Of a DNA stretch of 64,000 bases, positions 1-11,457 are shown in pieces (the first letter of the stretch is position 1; each line of letters begins with the position of its first letter). The position numbers were made by a program, and so were the translations under genes. The stretch comes from Calvatia gigantea (Eukaryota > Basidiomycota > Agaricomycetes > Agaricales > Lycoperdaceae): assembly GCA_025093985.1 (NCBI GenBank), contig JACAAK010000004.1, forward strand, positions 1,054,001-1,118,000, given 5' to 3'. The notes under the pieces are model-generated. The model saw only the letters and a program-made list of their open reading frames with translations. It ran no database searches and was not told the DNA's origin.

Positions 1-648
1 CAGGTGCACTTCAGGTCGGCTCGCGATAATCCAGGTGAAAGGAGTGGAAGCTGCATGTTGAAGCAGAGAGTTGCGAATCAGATCCACAATCTTGCACTGC
101 TCCCTCTCGCCGCGGCACTCATCCAGGCCGTCTAAGAACACGATCCAGCGTTTGGGGACCAAAACTAATGCGATTTTCGAGGAAAGGATCGACGAAGAGA
201 CGTCGGAACAGTTCGTCCATAGATTTTGCTAGGAACGTAGGTTCGTCCCTGAGTCTCTCCCCAATGTAATGCCGGTACCCCTGATTCAGCACGGCGAGGC
301 CGTATGCGAGAGTCGTGAAGACCCTCTTCGGGTCATCACGTCCGTTTGGGCGTGAAAAGAAGAGCGTTGAGAAGATTGTTCGAAATGACGCCTCTGCTTC
401 CGCAAGAGTTTGGATAATCGCCGACTTGCTAACACCTGCCGGTCCACGGATCCAAATCATTCTCGCTGCTTGGTCGGGGTCATGAATGCGGGCTTGAGCG
501 TCTTCGAGGATCCGGACTCGTGTCCCGGGATGAATCGGGGAGGTGAATCACGGAGAGAGGAATCATACTCTGCTCCTAGGATAACATGTGGGAGCATTTT
601 ATGCAGAACTAGGATCATTACGCGAATTAGCACTGGCTTAATCGTCAA
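1..648 (-). pseudogene. NACHT-domain NTPase (NLR-like) fragment, frame-broken, runs off left edge
   Basis: Read on the minus strand, the segment encodes the start of a NACHT P-loop NTPase as found in the expanded NLR-like proteins of Agaricomycetes. Seen directly: an upstream stretch ending ...HVILGAEYDSS, then GTRVRILEDAQARIHDPDQ in another frame, then the P-loop WIRGPAGVSKSAI near 440-460. In a third frame lie the Walker B IVFLDGLDEC near 120-150 and the WIIASRPE motif near 15-35. The parts join only by changing frame near 540 and again near 165-180, so no continuous ORF exists. The rest of the protein would lie left of position 1. The P-loop has Ser where family members usually have Gly before Lys. 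Either it is a pseudogene or the consensus has two indels. Function by family: probable non-self recognition or signalling ATPase. Confidence 0.75.
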
Positions 649-3079
649 TGGGTCAGATGCTGACCGTTGATACTCGTCTGAATTTGGGTTACCCGAACGT
701 TTTCTCCCATAATGGGATGATACACGGCAAAGTTGCTTGCGTTCTCATAGAAACTGATTTTCGGTCGGCCTACGAAAAGTTGCTAGAGGCTCATGGGAAG
801 ACCCTGACGGCATTTACCTGTTGGGTCTGTAACAAGCCTCGAGTTGTGTCCGGATTTGCACTCCGAGAAGGCTGGACATTGTGCTTTGAAGACAGCCTCG
901 GGAGGTGCTTGCAGCAGGAGAAACGACTGGATTAAGTTAGACGGTAGAGTATCTTCAGGTAATGTTAGGGTCAGAGATCAGTTAGCTTGTTTATAGCCAT
1001 GGCGGGCAGGTAAGACCCGTCTCATCAGTAACGCTCTCAAAGACACCCAAGTTCAGTTGGGCTACGAGACGTTGTCAGAGGAACGTTATCACGAGGATAT
1101 TGGGATAATCTTCACTTGGAGGGTCCGCACTCAACTGACTTCGGAGTAAGCTTGCATTCGGCTCCTGAGGGACAGATTGGTTTTCAATGTCAGCCTCCAG
1201 GTGAGCTTGAGAAGAGGCTAACGACGAGGTCGAATTTGTGGGTGAGATCAGCTCAGCGGACAGTCCACGTGAACGTCACTTCGCTTGGGACCTGAGCAAC
1301 TTTAGAGGCACGGGTCGTGGTGGCTTTTGAGGTCTTCGCGGACTTTGAATCCAGTCGACGTGAACGACGAGTAGTTTGCTTGCGGGTTTGTTTGGTGTGT
1401 TCCATGTCCGGTGGGGTGTACTTGAGGTCGGGGTGGATGGGGGAGAAACACGAAGTTGGGTATGGGCTGCCGCGGGGAATGGGGCCATGCACAAAGCGCC
1501 GATACTGACGTACTGAATAGGCCGACATCAAATATTCGACATTCGGAGACCTTCGAAGTTCAAATATTCAAACTGATCCAAACCCGTCTCGTGCCACCGC
1601 CGAAGCCGTCCCCAAATTCCTAGTCCTCAGCGCTTGAATGTGTTGATCTATGAGACAAATAGTGAAGGATATAGTACCGAGAATCCACAATTTTTTTTCC
1701 AGCCACATATGGATCATGTTACCGTACTGACAGAGCATTCACTACGATATGGAAGGATGTAATAAGCCCAACGAGATTGCCTTGGGAGGTGCCCTACACC
1801 GCCACCTCTTCATTTTCCCGCACCATTTGTACCCACTGAGAGGCATTGGATCGCTACCACATACTGTTAGCGAGTTCCGTCCTTCAATACCTCTGTGATT
1901 GGTTGAGTCCCGCGAGCAATTCCCCAGAGCCTACGGGTCAACAGGAAAAAAAGCCCATGGTTAGAAGTGCTGAGCATCATGTCTCGCTCCTCGTCTGGCG
2001 TACAATCGGCGGATCCAAGGAGAAGGACTGTAACCTCACTGACATTCAGTCTCCACATGTGAAGGAGCTTGGAGTCGAACCTGTTCATCCGATCCCTTGG
2101 TCCCGACTTTCAGGAACACATTGGAGCCCGAAAAACCTTTCGCACACTCATTTCTCGGAATGGCCCAAGTCCCTGGCGGCCTTCGTCCTTTGTATTGAGG
2201 ACCCGAAGGGTACCTGCTACAAACGTAATCCGACGCCGAAGGGAGTTCAGGGGGGCTACCGCTCATTCTATTTCTGAATGTTGGGCGCCAAAGTATGCGG
2301 GCGCCGACGTATCCCTGTAACGACGGTCAAGTTCCACTTGGTCTAGGTTGATGAATTGGTGAATTGATGACAGTTTTCGAGGGTATTTTTGAAGTGGACC
2401 CTCGCTACCGTCGGTTTCTCCACGACCTTTTCCTGCCTAGTGGGGTGTGCGGGCGGGGATCCAATGAGGGGAATGTGAATGAGGTTTGGTTTTCATTACC
2501 GCTAGTATGCTCTGTTTGCCCTGGCGTACTACGTGAAGGAATGAGTTATCTCAGTGTTGGTGACACCCGTTCAAATATCAATTTTTACACCTGGCGAAGC
2601 TACCCAAATATTCACACCTCCCAATGATCTCAAGCTCTTTAAGGTTTGTTGCGGGGGCAGGCCTGAGAAAAACTTGAGTAATAAAGGGGAAGATATGACA
2701 GGCTCTCTTCTTGACAATCACTAAGACGTCATGTCTTGTTCGCTTACGACCCTCAACCCTCCCCCTCCCCACCCCCGATTGAACTTCGAATTGGTTTCAA
2801 ACAACTTCTGAAAACTCCGTAAGGACGGGACGTGAGAAAATTAACTTAGTTGCTGGGCTCGTCTCAAGTGTATCCAGTGTGCTGGATCCGCTGCCCTTTT
2901 ACAGATCCGGCCCTTTTCTATTGCCACAGGTTTGCAATATATGTCACCCCCCCCCCCTGCTCGGAGCCCAACGCTCAATCGTTGTCGTCTTGCCTCACTT
3001 CGCTTTGGTGTCCTCCTTGTTCCTTTCCTTCTACTGCTGCTCCTACTGGTGACTCCCTCTTCGGTGTACGATAAGTAAC
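649..3079. other. No recognisable gene
   Basis: Several short ORFs occur on both strands (for example 648-935 +, 1253-1531 -, 1846-2277 +, 1867-2088 -), but none shows a motif I recognise or a convincing exon chain. A tract of ten C lies near 2947-2956. The last few hundred bases probably contain the promoter of the acyltransferase that starts at 3080. The region may hold decayed exons upstream of the NACHT fragment, which I could not confirm. Confidence 0.5.
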
Positions 3080-4697
3080 ATGGATAACTCGGTCGCTATC
3101 GCTTCGTATGGCCTGTACCCGCTTAGTGCTCTGGATGTCTTGTTTGAACGCACAACCTTTGTAACTGGGTGGCTTGTTGAGGGGACTATTGACCACGTGG
3201 CGCTTGCGGATGCGCTTAAGAGGATGACAGAGAAATGGCGTATGTTAGCTGGGAGACTCGTTTCGCAGAAAGTTGGCTCGGTACATGCACAAGGTTTCTT
3301 ATTGGATCACTCCTCTGATTTTACGTTCCAGAAAAAGACGGAGTGGTATGTGCGTGTACCACTCGGACCTCTCCCACCGCACGACAAATACCCGACATTC
3401 TCATTGACTACCACCATCTCCGAAATTCCCCTCACGGATTATGTGCCCATTCCTTTTAGTTCGCCTTCCCCGTCTTTCCCTCCACATGTGTTCCTACACC
3501 CATCCACGCCACGGCAGTACTCTGTCTGGGAGGGTACAAATCACCCACTTATATGTTGGCATCTGACCTACTTCCCCGCGCGCAATAACGGCCTCCGCGA
3601 TTACACCTGTATCGGATTCTCCAGGTCACACGGGTTATTCGACGGAGGAGGCGCAGCAATGGTCATGCGTGCCCTCGTAGCAGAAATGCACCAATCCTCC
3701 TGGGTCGTTCCGCCCTTACCACTCCCTTACCCACACCTCAACACAAACCCCGTTAAAGAGTGTATCGAAAGGGAAATAAAGTTGATGCAAGAAGTTGATG
3801 TTTCGCAGTTGGATTCTGGTGATTATTCGGGTATGGCGGTACTTGGGATTAAGGGTGCTTTGAAATTGGCTGCGTGGCATACGAGGGAGAAGTGGTGGAG
3901 GGGTGCGAGGAGGGAGATTGTGCTGTTGCCGAGGAAGGTGTTGGTTGGGATTGTTGAGGGTGTGAGGAGGGATATTAGGAGGTGGAGGGAGAGTTATGGT
4001 GCGGGGGTGGGTGTGGTGGAGGGGACGGTGACGGCTGGGGGAGTTACGACTGGGGATGTTTTGGTTGCTTGGTTATTGAAGGTGAGCGCTTTCGTGCCGC
4101 TTATCTGAGTTGAGGCCGACCTGTTGATTTGTGTAGGTTATATATTCAAAGGGGACTTCACCAGATACGATTGTAAATTGCAGCAACCTCGCTTCATTCA
4201 GACACCTCATCCCCACCCCTGAAGGTGGTCAATCGACCGACATGTACCCACACAACGCATTCATACCCCTCCCATACCCCCTCTTCACAGTCCGCGACCT
4301 CCAAAGCATACCCCTACACGAGATCTCATACATCCTCCACACAGCTCGCACATCATTCTCCCTCCACCACGTCGCACAGGGATACAAACTCGTAACTCAA
4401 TCCGTAACAACCTTCCTCGTCAGTCCACACGCACACGAAGATCTCGTTGTATCCAACGTATCCGCATCGAGGATTATGGAAAGTGATTGGAGTGCGGTGG
4501 GAGCGAAGGGGGGAAAGACGGCCCCGGTGTGTGGGTATAGGTATCAGATTACGCCTACGGAGTTGTTGTTGACGAATTCGGTGTTTGTGGCGGGTAGGTT
4601 GGAGGATGGGAGTACGGTGTTGGATGTTACGTTGAGTAGGGTGAAGAGTGGGTTGTTGGTTGATGCGGTTAAGGAGTGGGAGGGGGTGGTGGGGTGA
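3080..4697 (+). CDS. BAHD/trichothecene-type acyltransferase (transferase family)
   Basis: Two exons, 3080-4081 and 4137-4697, joined across a 55-nt phase-0 GTGAGC...GTGTAG intron, give a 520-residue protein. The N-terminus (LSALDVLFERTTFVTGW, then an ALKRMTEKWRMLAGRL helix) is typical of fungal CoA-dependent O-acyltransferases. The catalytic HxxxDG motif is present as HGLFDG, His184 and Asp188. The second half continues through a TARTSFSL helix and ends with a SRIMESDWSAVG segment where plant BAHD enzymes carry other conserved residues; no DFGWG motif is visible. The family moves an acyl group from acyl-CoA to an alcohol or amine of a secondary metabolite; substrate unknown. The start is the first ATG, just upstream of the conserved N-terminal block. 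The second half is very G- and T-rich on the coding strand. It stands alone here, with no clear metabolite cluster around it. Confidence 0.85.
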
Positions 4698-5364
4698 GCG
4701 ATGGGTTTGTCTTCTGTGGTTTTGTTTTGTTTTATGATAATAAAAAAGTATATACTGTATGTTTGTCTAATTTTTTCTTTGGTTGCTGTCTGTTTGTCTG
4801 TTTGTCTCCATGTTTTGTGTGTATCAACGTGTCTAATACCACCGCTACTGTTAATGAATCCGACTCGTGTTCTGAAGCTTTAATTAGGCGTATAATTCAC
4901 AGGCCGTTGGGACACATGATATGTGACGGAACGCGCAGTTGTAACACATGCATCAAGGATTAATTCCAGTGCGATACCTATACCAAGTTAAACGCTAAAC
5001 GAGGAGCCGAGGCTAAGTACTTGAGTTGGGACCCATCCGCACAGTCGCTGTAGATGTCCAATGATAGTTAGACTCGATTTACGAGCGTTTTTTACCGGGA
5101 ATACTGGTGAACCGGAGCGGGCCGGATAAACGTGGCGACGAGATTCATCACATATTCTTAGACGCCATCAACGGCTTCAGGCGTCGGGCGGATGAAGTGT
5201 TCCTCGTTTGATCAACACCGCAAACATTCACATGCAACGTAACAGCTGCGCCACCTCATAACACCACGCGAGCACCACGCAACAAGCAAATTCCTCCCAA
5301 ACCACATACAATAGACACCCACCACACCCACCCACCAACACCGTACCGTACAAGACAGACAACC
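4698..5364. other. 3' flank and intergenic spacer
   Basis: Just after the acyltransferase stop there is a T-rich stretch with AATAAA-like sequence near 4738 (gataataaaaaag), suitable for the 3' UTR and polyadenylation. A (TTTGTCTG)-like run lies near 4790-4805. The rest up to the hydrolase start shows no gene I can support. Confidence 0.5.
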
Positions 5365-6581
5365 ATGGAATTCACAGGAGGAGACAAGTTACCAACCGCA
5401 TTCGACTCGAAAACATGCGTTCCGTAAAGGACTCTGTCCCGTAACCAAACTACGCGGGCAAGACTCTTCTGCCTCATCTTCCTTACTCGAATCACACTCG
5501 TTATATTTTGAACAACATGGAAAAGGCACGGAATACAAGATAGTGTTGATTATGGGGTTGAATTCGAGTTCGTTTTCGTGGAAGCCGCAGGTACGATATT
5601 TCGGTGGTGGAAAGGCTTTTCTTGAGGAGGAGGCAAATACGGGGGAGGGTGGGGGAGAGGAAAAATCGTCTGTGCTTGTGTTTGATAATCGTGGAGTTGG
5701 GAATTCTGGATACCCGAGGGGACCTTATTCGACTTCCGGGATGGCGGAGGATGTGATTTGTTTGTTGGATTATGTGGGTTGGACGGGTAAACGGGATGTG
5801 CATGTTGTTGGGATTAGTTTGGGTGGGATGATTGCGCAAGGTGAGCACTTGTTGGACTGGATTGATTCTGGGAGGACCAGTTGCTCATTAACATTCGACA
5901 ACTCATAGAGCTGGCTCTGAAGATTCCTGAACGGATTGCATCACTTGTGTTGGCTGTGACCACGCCTGGTGGTAGACCGTGGAACAACTTGCCACCAGTA
6001 AGTTACATGGAAAAGGCTATGTTAAGATGGTGGCTAATGGATAGAACAGTGGAAGGGTGTAACGAGTCTAACGAAGCTGTTATTCACGCCCGATCCTATT
6101 AAAAAGGCACCGATAGCGATGGACATGCTGTTTCCGCAAGCATGGTTAGCCGAGCCCGACGAAGACGAGCCTGGAAAAACGAATCGACAGGTGCAGATAG
6201 AGGTACGTCATATACTCTAAGAGTGATTGTGTTCTGAAATGAGTGTGGTCCAGGACTTCTTACGTCGAGTATCGATAACAAGGCCACAGCAGTTGATGGG
6301 ACACGTGTCGCAGATGGCGGCAGGGTTGACGCACTCTGTGTCGAGGGAGGCACTGGGTGAGATTAGTGCGAGTATACCCAAGGTGACGATTGTGACTGGG
6401 GACGATGACCATCTTGTACGGCCGAGTATGTCACGTGCATTGAAGGACGAGTATGCCCGAGGCAGAGCTGGTGGAGTGGAGTGGAACGGGACACGGGATC
6501 CATGTGCAGCGGAGATGGCTGTTTAATGAGCTTGTGGAGAGAACTGTGCGGGAGGGTCGGGGTAAAAGCTTACATACATAG
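5365..6581 (+). pseudogene. Alpha/beta hydrolase, two apparent frame breaks
   Basis: Exons read 5365(?)-5840, 5909-5997, 6050-6202 and 6254-6581, with introns 5841-5908, 5998-6049 and 6203-6253, all GT-AG. The spliced product has the alpha/beta hydrolase signatures in order: MGLNSSSFSW (oxyanion region), FDNRGVGNS, the nucleophile elbow GISLGG near 5812-5829, an acid-containing VTGDDDHLVRP, and the catalytic-His segment GTGHGIHVQ near 6485-6510. The first ATG-led stretch (MEFTGGDKLPTAFDSKTC, from 5365) is one frame away from the following KGLCPVTKL segment; the break is near 5423. A second break near 6452 separates KDEY from PEAELVEW; without it the His region would be lost and translation would end at 6526 instead of 6581. 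Substrate unknown. Either a recent pseudogene or two consensus indels. Confidence 0.75.
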
Positions 6582-6734
6582 AGCATAGGGTTTAAAAGTG
6601 GACAGATAAGGATTTTTTAGCACGTTGGGATATAATATTCCCACGGGGGGTTGGGTTGAGCACGTGCGCCAGGTGTTCTGAGGTGTGATGATCTTAAAAA
6701 TCGGAGTGTCTCTCTAACAACAAACAACCGTCCA

Positions 6735-8435
6735 ATGCTTGCTCTCGTCCACCCAACAAACGATGTATCTTCACACCGCTCATCGTCATCCTCAACAACA
6801 ACACAGACAGTGACTACACAGTTACCACAACGACCACCCCCTGTAGTATCTACGTCACGCAAGTCGGCCACCGTCGTCCCTCTCGCCGCTTCCTCTTCCT
6901 CTCCACCACCTCCTGCACTTCATCGTCACCAAACTGCACCCTCTACCTCACACACTCATCCTTCTCGCCAGTCTTCTTCCTCTTCCTCTTCTTCGTCTTT
7001 GTCACACCATCATCATCACCCACAAGCCTCGTCACAGCAATCACATCAACCACAACAACGGCCTCCACAGCCCACTCATACCCTCCCCCCTAGACCACCC
7101 ACACCCACACCCACCACTTCTTCCTCCATAGATATCCATACATACCCAACCACAGACCTTCTCAAACTCCTCGCTTCCCTCCTCACCCAGATCGCCTCCA
7201 CCAACGACCAACTAACCAACTCATCCGTCACCTCCACTTCATCCACCGCACCCATCTACGCTGACCAAGACACACCGATCTGGCATTCCCTCACTACAGC
7301 CTCATGCTCTGCCATCTCTACACCTGCCTCCACACTTACTTTTCATGCACGTAATATCCCCACCATCACCCTCGAGGCCTACTTTTTACGCATATTAAAA
7401 TATTGTCCGACAACCAATGAGGTGTTTTTGGCCTTGTTGGTGTATTTTGATCGGATGTCAAAGTTGAGTGCCGACGCGACGGGGAGGACTTTCGTCATTG
7501 ATTCGTATAATATTCATCGATTGGTGATTGCGGGTGTTACCGTCGCTAGTAAGTTTTTTAGTGATGTTTTTTATACGAATTCGCGGTATGCCAAGGTATG
7601 TGTAGTTTGTGTGTTTGTGCGAGGTTCTTCATTTCCATTAACTTGGCATTTACGTTTTTGGGCACAGGTTGGAGGGTTGCCTTTACCAGAACTCAACCAA
7701 CTCGAACTACAATTCCTGCTATTGAACGATTTTAGACTGGTCATCTCATCAGATGAGATGCAGCGGTATGCGGAGCAATTGATCTTGTTCTCGCGGAGTT
7801 CGGGTGTGATGGGACGTGATGGTATTGGTGGTGGTGTTAATGTCGCAACTACTGATGGTGTTAGTGGTGCGGTGGGGGTAGTGGGGGGCTCCTCTTCTTC
7901 CTCCACTACAGCCGCTAGCGCTTCGGGTGGAACGGGAGTGGCAGCGCCTATGAGCGCTATGGGCGCTATTGACGCGTATGGTGGAAGAGTGGCTGATGAT
8001 GCATATCGGACGTCGACAACACGGAAGACCGCGCAGTCGCAAGAAGAAGCTGTTGCTCCTGCTCCTACAATACAGCAACAGGAAACAGAGGAGGAAGAGG
8101 ATACTGAGACAGAGGTTGGGGAGGATGATTGTGATGAAGCGAGTTCGACGAATACGACGGACGATGAACCTACTATTAGAGCTGCGTCTGTTGTGGATAG
8201 AGCGAGGAGACGAGAGAGTATTGATGAAGTTATGGTTATGGCGGGTGAGAGAAGGCGGGTGGGTTCGTCGGGGGATGAGGAGGAGGATGAGCAGGATGGG
8301 CAGTCCTTAGTTTTTCCTTTCTTTTCGCCGTGTACATATTATTTCTTTATTTTCTGGTTTTCAAGTATTATACATACATACATTGATGGCGTTTTAGTAG
8401 AGAGTGGGTGGAATAGAAGGGGAAAAAATCAATGA
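6735..8435 (+). CDS. Pho80-type cyclin
   Basis: The reading frame is open from 6735 to 8435 (566 codons). A 72-nt GTATGT...CACAG intron at 7596-7667 is itself in frame and stop-free; splicing gives 542 residues and joins NSRYAK to VGGLPLPELN, the usual continuous cyclin-box sequence. The N-terminal ~130 residues are low-complexity Ser/Thr/Pro/His. The cyclin box spans roughly residues 200-310, with FHARNIPTITLEAYFLRI, VYFDRMSKL, VIAGVTVASKFFSD and LELQFLLLNDFRL, as in PHO80/PCL cyclins that activate Pho85-type CDKs (phosphate, cell cycle and glycogen control). The C-terminal part is acidic and disordered. The last ~40 residues are hydrophobic and unlike the rest, so the true stop may lie earlier via an unrecognised splice. 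SWD1 follows 120 bp downstream in the same direction. Confidence 0.85.
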   Translation: MLALVHPTNDVSSHRSSSSSTTTQTVTTQLPQRPPPVVSTSRKSATVVPLAASSSSPPPPALHRHQTAPSTSHTHPSRQSSSSSSSSSLSHHHHHPQASSQQSHQPQQRPPQPTHTLPPRPPTPTPTTSSSIDIHTYPTTDLLKLLASLLTQIASTNDQLTNSSVTSTSSTAPIYADQDTPIWHSLTTASCSAISTPASTLTFHARNIPTITLEAYFLRILKYCPTTNEVFLALLVYFDRMSKLSADATGRTFVIDSYNIHRLVIAGVTVASKFFSDVFYTNSRYAKVCVVCVFVRGSSFPLTWHLRFWAQVGGLPLPELNQLELQFLLLNDFRLVISSDEMQRYAEQLILFSRSSGVMGRDGIGGGVNVATTDGVSGAVGVVGGSSSSSTTAASASGGTGVAAPMSAMGAIDAYGGRVADDAYRTSTTRKTAQSQEEAVAPAPTIQQQETEEEEDTETEVGEDDCDEASSTNTTDDEPTIRAASVVDRARRRESIDEVMVMAGERRRVGSSGDEEEDEQDGQSLVFPFFSPCTYYFFIFWFSSIIHTYIDGVLVESGWNRRGKNQ

Positions 8436-8554
8436 GTTGTTTGACGTCAATCATTTATCATTTTTGTCAACCTTTTTTTATTTTATTTTATTGAGCTGAC
8501 GATCGGTGTGTTTGCGCGACAAGTCCCACGCGTTTCGCTTTCCTTTAACCCACC

Positions 8555-10886
8555 ATGAACGATGTCATCAGTTGCGTCCTTCTCCCTCTCAAAAAATACA
8601 CATATAATAATAATGCGCTCGGGCTACTATAGACCCATTCCAAATAAATCACCCAACCACAATCCAAACATCACTCTTCGCCACAGCGCTTTTCGCCAAA
8701 TTCGATCCGACAGGACGTTGGATCGCAACCGGGAAGCAGAATGGGAGTGTCGTGATATGGGATTTGGAGACTAAAGCCCCGGTTAGAGTTTTAGATGGAC
8801 ATGTGAGGGGGCTTACGAGTGTCGAGTGCGTGTGATCTCACTTTCACCCGTTTATGAAGCTGAATTATTGGCTTGGGCCTCTAGTTGGTCGCGCAATGCT
8901 CGATATGTGCTTACGTCGTCGAAAGATTGGAATGTTATCGTTTGGGATCTGGCGTCAAAGTATGAACCGATGCAGAGGTCGAGGACTATTCGGTTTGATT
9001 CGCCGGTTGTATCTGCTGGATTTCATCCGAGGAATAGGTGCGTGGTCCCGTATTCGTTTCAGCTTGTCGCCTCTACTACGGCTTAACCACACGATCTGAT
9101 CCCAACGGAGGACAGTAAGATTATTCTGGCACTTTTATCGACGGGAGAAGTGTTTATCACGGATACGAGGAAAGAATATCGAGGACGTACCGAGCTTTGT
9201 GATACGCTTGTTGAGTCATGATAGAGAACGGGAACGAGAGCGGGAACGCGAAGAGGGAGAGGAGGAATCGTCTGTTCCGCCACAGCAGCAAAATGCGAAA
9301 CGGTGCGTGACTCTTAATGTCATCAGGTTCTAGGCACGATGCGGAATTGATGTGTTGGTATTGGACTTTTTAGGTCGCCAATTACGGTCGCGAGGTTTGA
9401 TATTGCGGGACGGTATGTGTTTGCGGGGACTGCGAATGGGATGTTGTTGGTGTTTAATACGCATACGAAAGCTGTGAGTTGCCGCATTCCACATTCTCTT
9501 AGGTAGGAGTTGAGTGTTTTTTCATAGATGGTCGGGAGACATAAAATCGCGGGTGTAGGCACGATGAAAAGTCTAGATTTCACAAAAAATGGCAGGTACG
9601 CGTTGGTTATCCTCAGCTCCCTCCCAATTCACTCTTTTTTTTTTTTGGTCAGACGGCTCGTGACAAACTCGTCGGACCGAACTCTTCGACAGTTCACGGT
9701 ACCGAATTACCAAGCTACACCGGACAAAGTCAACGAACAAGAGTTGGAGCCGACGCATAGGTTCAACGACCCCATTAACCGAACGGCCTGGCATGTTATG
9801 TCGTATAGTCCCGATGGGGAGTGGTTAGCCGGTGGTATGTCCTCCCCAACTCCCCCCTCCCTCCTTACAATCCCCTTATCACAACCTAAATATCTTAAAT
9901 GGCTAAATGTATCCTTATTTAGGTTCCGCCGACCCCGCAACACACAAAATATACATATGGGATCTCTCAAACGACGGACAGTTCGCAACCGCGCTAGACG
10001 GTGGAAGGGAGCCCCTCGCGCATATACACGTGCGTGGTTCCGTTGGCTGCTTTGAGCTTCTTTCGAAAAACGCCACTAACGTAATCTATTTATTTATATC
10101 CCTCTTGGGTGTTGCGGGTCGAAACACGTTTAACGATGCTTGTCGCCCTTTCCCCGGATACCCGATCGTTTACATTGACTTACCTGCCGCGGGGGATGCG
10201 GGGGATACGGGGGGTTTGCGGATAAATAGTGGCATCCTGTGAAATCGCTGATTGCCTCGACGACGACGCATGGGAATGTCTTGATTTGGCATTGTCCTAA
10301 AGCTGAGCGGTGGGGTGCGTTTGCAGGTGGTTTTGAAGAGGTAGACGAAAATATCGAGTATGAAGAAAAGGAGGATGAATTTGATGTTGTGCGTTGCTCT
10401 TCCTCTTAACCATTGTCGACTTCGCTCTTTAATTAATTAATCCTTTTTTTACACAGGAAGGTGAAGAGACGATCCATGGACGTAAAATGAAAGCGGAAGA
10501 ACAAGAGGTAGACGTTGATACTATGGATCCTTCCCCAGATTCGTCACCTATAGTGCCTAAACGCACATTGAACAACTCGGCGGCATCGACGTCTGGGTCG
10601 AAACCTACATCAACGTCCAAACCTCCGTCTTCGGAGTCTACATCCGGCTCCCAGTCAAAAGGAGGCGCGAACCCCAAATCCCCAAACTCGAATACTGCAT
10701 CAAGCGGGAATACGAATGTCAAAGGAAGTAGTAAAGAGCCTAGGGGTGGGTGGAGGAAGGAAAGGAGGGAAAAGTGTGGATGAAGATGTTATGTGGGCGG
10801 AGGAGGATTCAGATGAGGATGTGAAGGGATGGAAAATGCGTGTGAGTAAGGCTGCAGCGGATTTAGCTGATGAGCTTGGGGTATGA
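8555..10886 (+). CDS. SWD1: COMPASS (Set1 complex) WD40 subunit Swd1/RbBP5 homologue, with two apparent frame breaks
   Basis: About ten exons separated by GT-AG introns at 8571-8632 (tentative), 8826-8884, a GTGCGT...GACAG intron near 9040-9113, 9303-9373, 9474-9527, 9596-9652, 9835-9922, 10030-10229 and 10389-10456. The product shows WD repeats in order: FAKFDPTGRWIATG, SVVIWDLETK, DWSRNARYVLTSSKDWNVIVWDL, DSPVVSAGFHP, FDIAGRYVFAGTANG, LVTNSSDRTLRQF, WHVMSYSPDGEWLAGG, KIYIWDL, HWHPVKSLIAST. An acidic tail ends VMWAEEDSDEDVKGWKM. This order and tail match Swd1/RbBP5, the scaffold subunit of the H3K4 methyltransferase complex. Frame breaks: before SHDRERERER near 9215, giving a stop at 9219, and in a G-rich run near 10745, giving an early stop at 10783 instead of 10886. 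In a conserved gene these may be consensus errors. The 16-nt first exon is inferred. Confidence 0.85.
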
Positions 10887-11457
10887 GGGGTCGTGTTGTA
10901 GTACTATTGTAATTTGCGTTATTGTCGCTCTGTAGTTCGGTTCTTGTCTATCCTTGTCATTGTCTAGTTCCGTGTGCCTTTCCGATAGCGGATTAGTCTT
11001 TCAAAGTGACGACGTGTGTTACAAGAATAAGGGTAGGTTGACGGTCACCCGCGGTCGTTTTGCTGACCCTTCGAATTACTGACTTTTGGTACCATTCCCC
11101 ATCCGCTTTGCGACTTAAGGCCTCCTGGTGCATTTGCCCTTGCCTTCTTTGCAAAGAGTTCACCCTTTGTCCGCAGAGGACCATCCAAACAACAGGTTTA
11201 GCGATACCACACCTTTGTTCGTATCCACCCGCAAGTGATCGCAAATGATTAACACATCGGATCAGCGCAACATGTATGTGTCGAAACCATCACCACCCCC
11301 CGCATTCTATATTGATGAACGACCCGAGCTCATCTTCGTGTTGAAAGCGCAACTGTGATCAACTTCTGTTTAGCGCCTAATCACCACCATACAACATAAA
11401 AGTACAGTAAACACAACAATAGCCATTTACACAAAATGTTACGCTCAAACACCAGGC
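10887..11457. other. Intergenic, nothing recognised
   Basis: Convergent 3' region between SWD1 (+) and the first BTB gene (-). Short ORFs on both strands lack recognisable motifs. Confidence 0.5.

Noticed and set aside
1846..2320. Overlapping ORFs on both strands at 1.85-2.3 kb
   Set aside because: No recognisable domain on either strand and no consistent exon chain; an F-box-like reading was considered but could not be supported.
7969..8310. Arg-rich plus ORF inside the cyclin gene
   Set aside because: Shadow frame of the low-complexity acidic C-terminal region of the cyclin.
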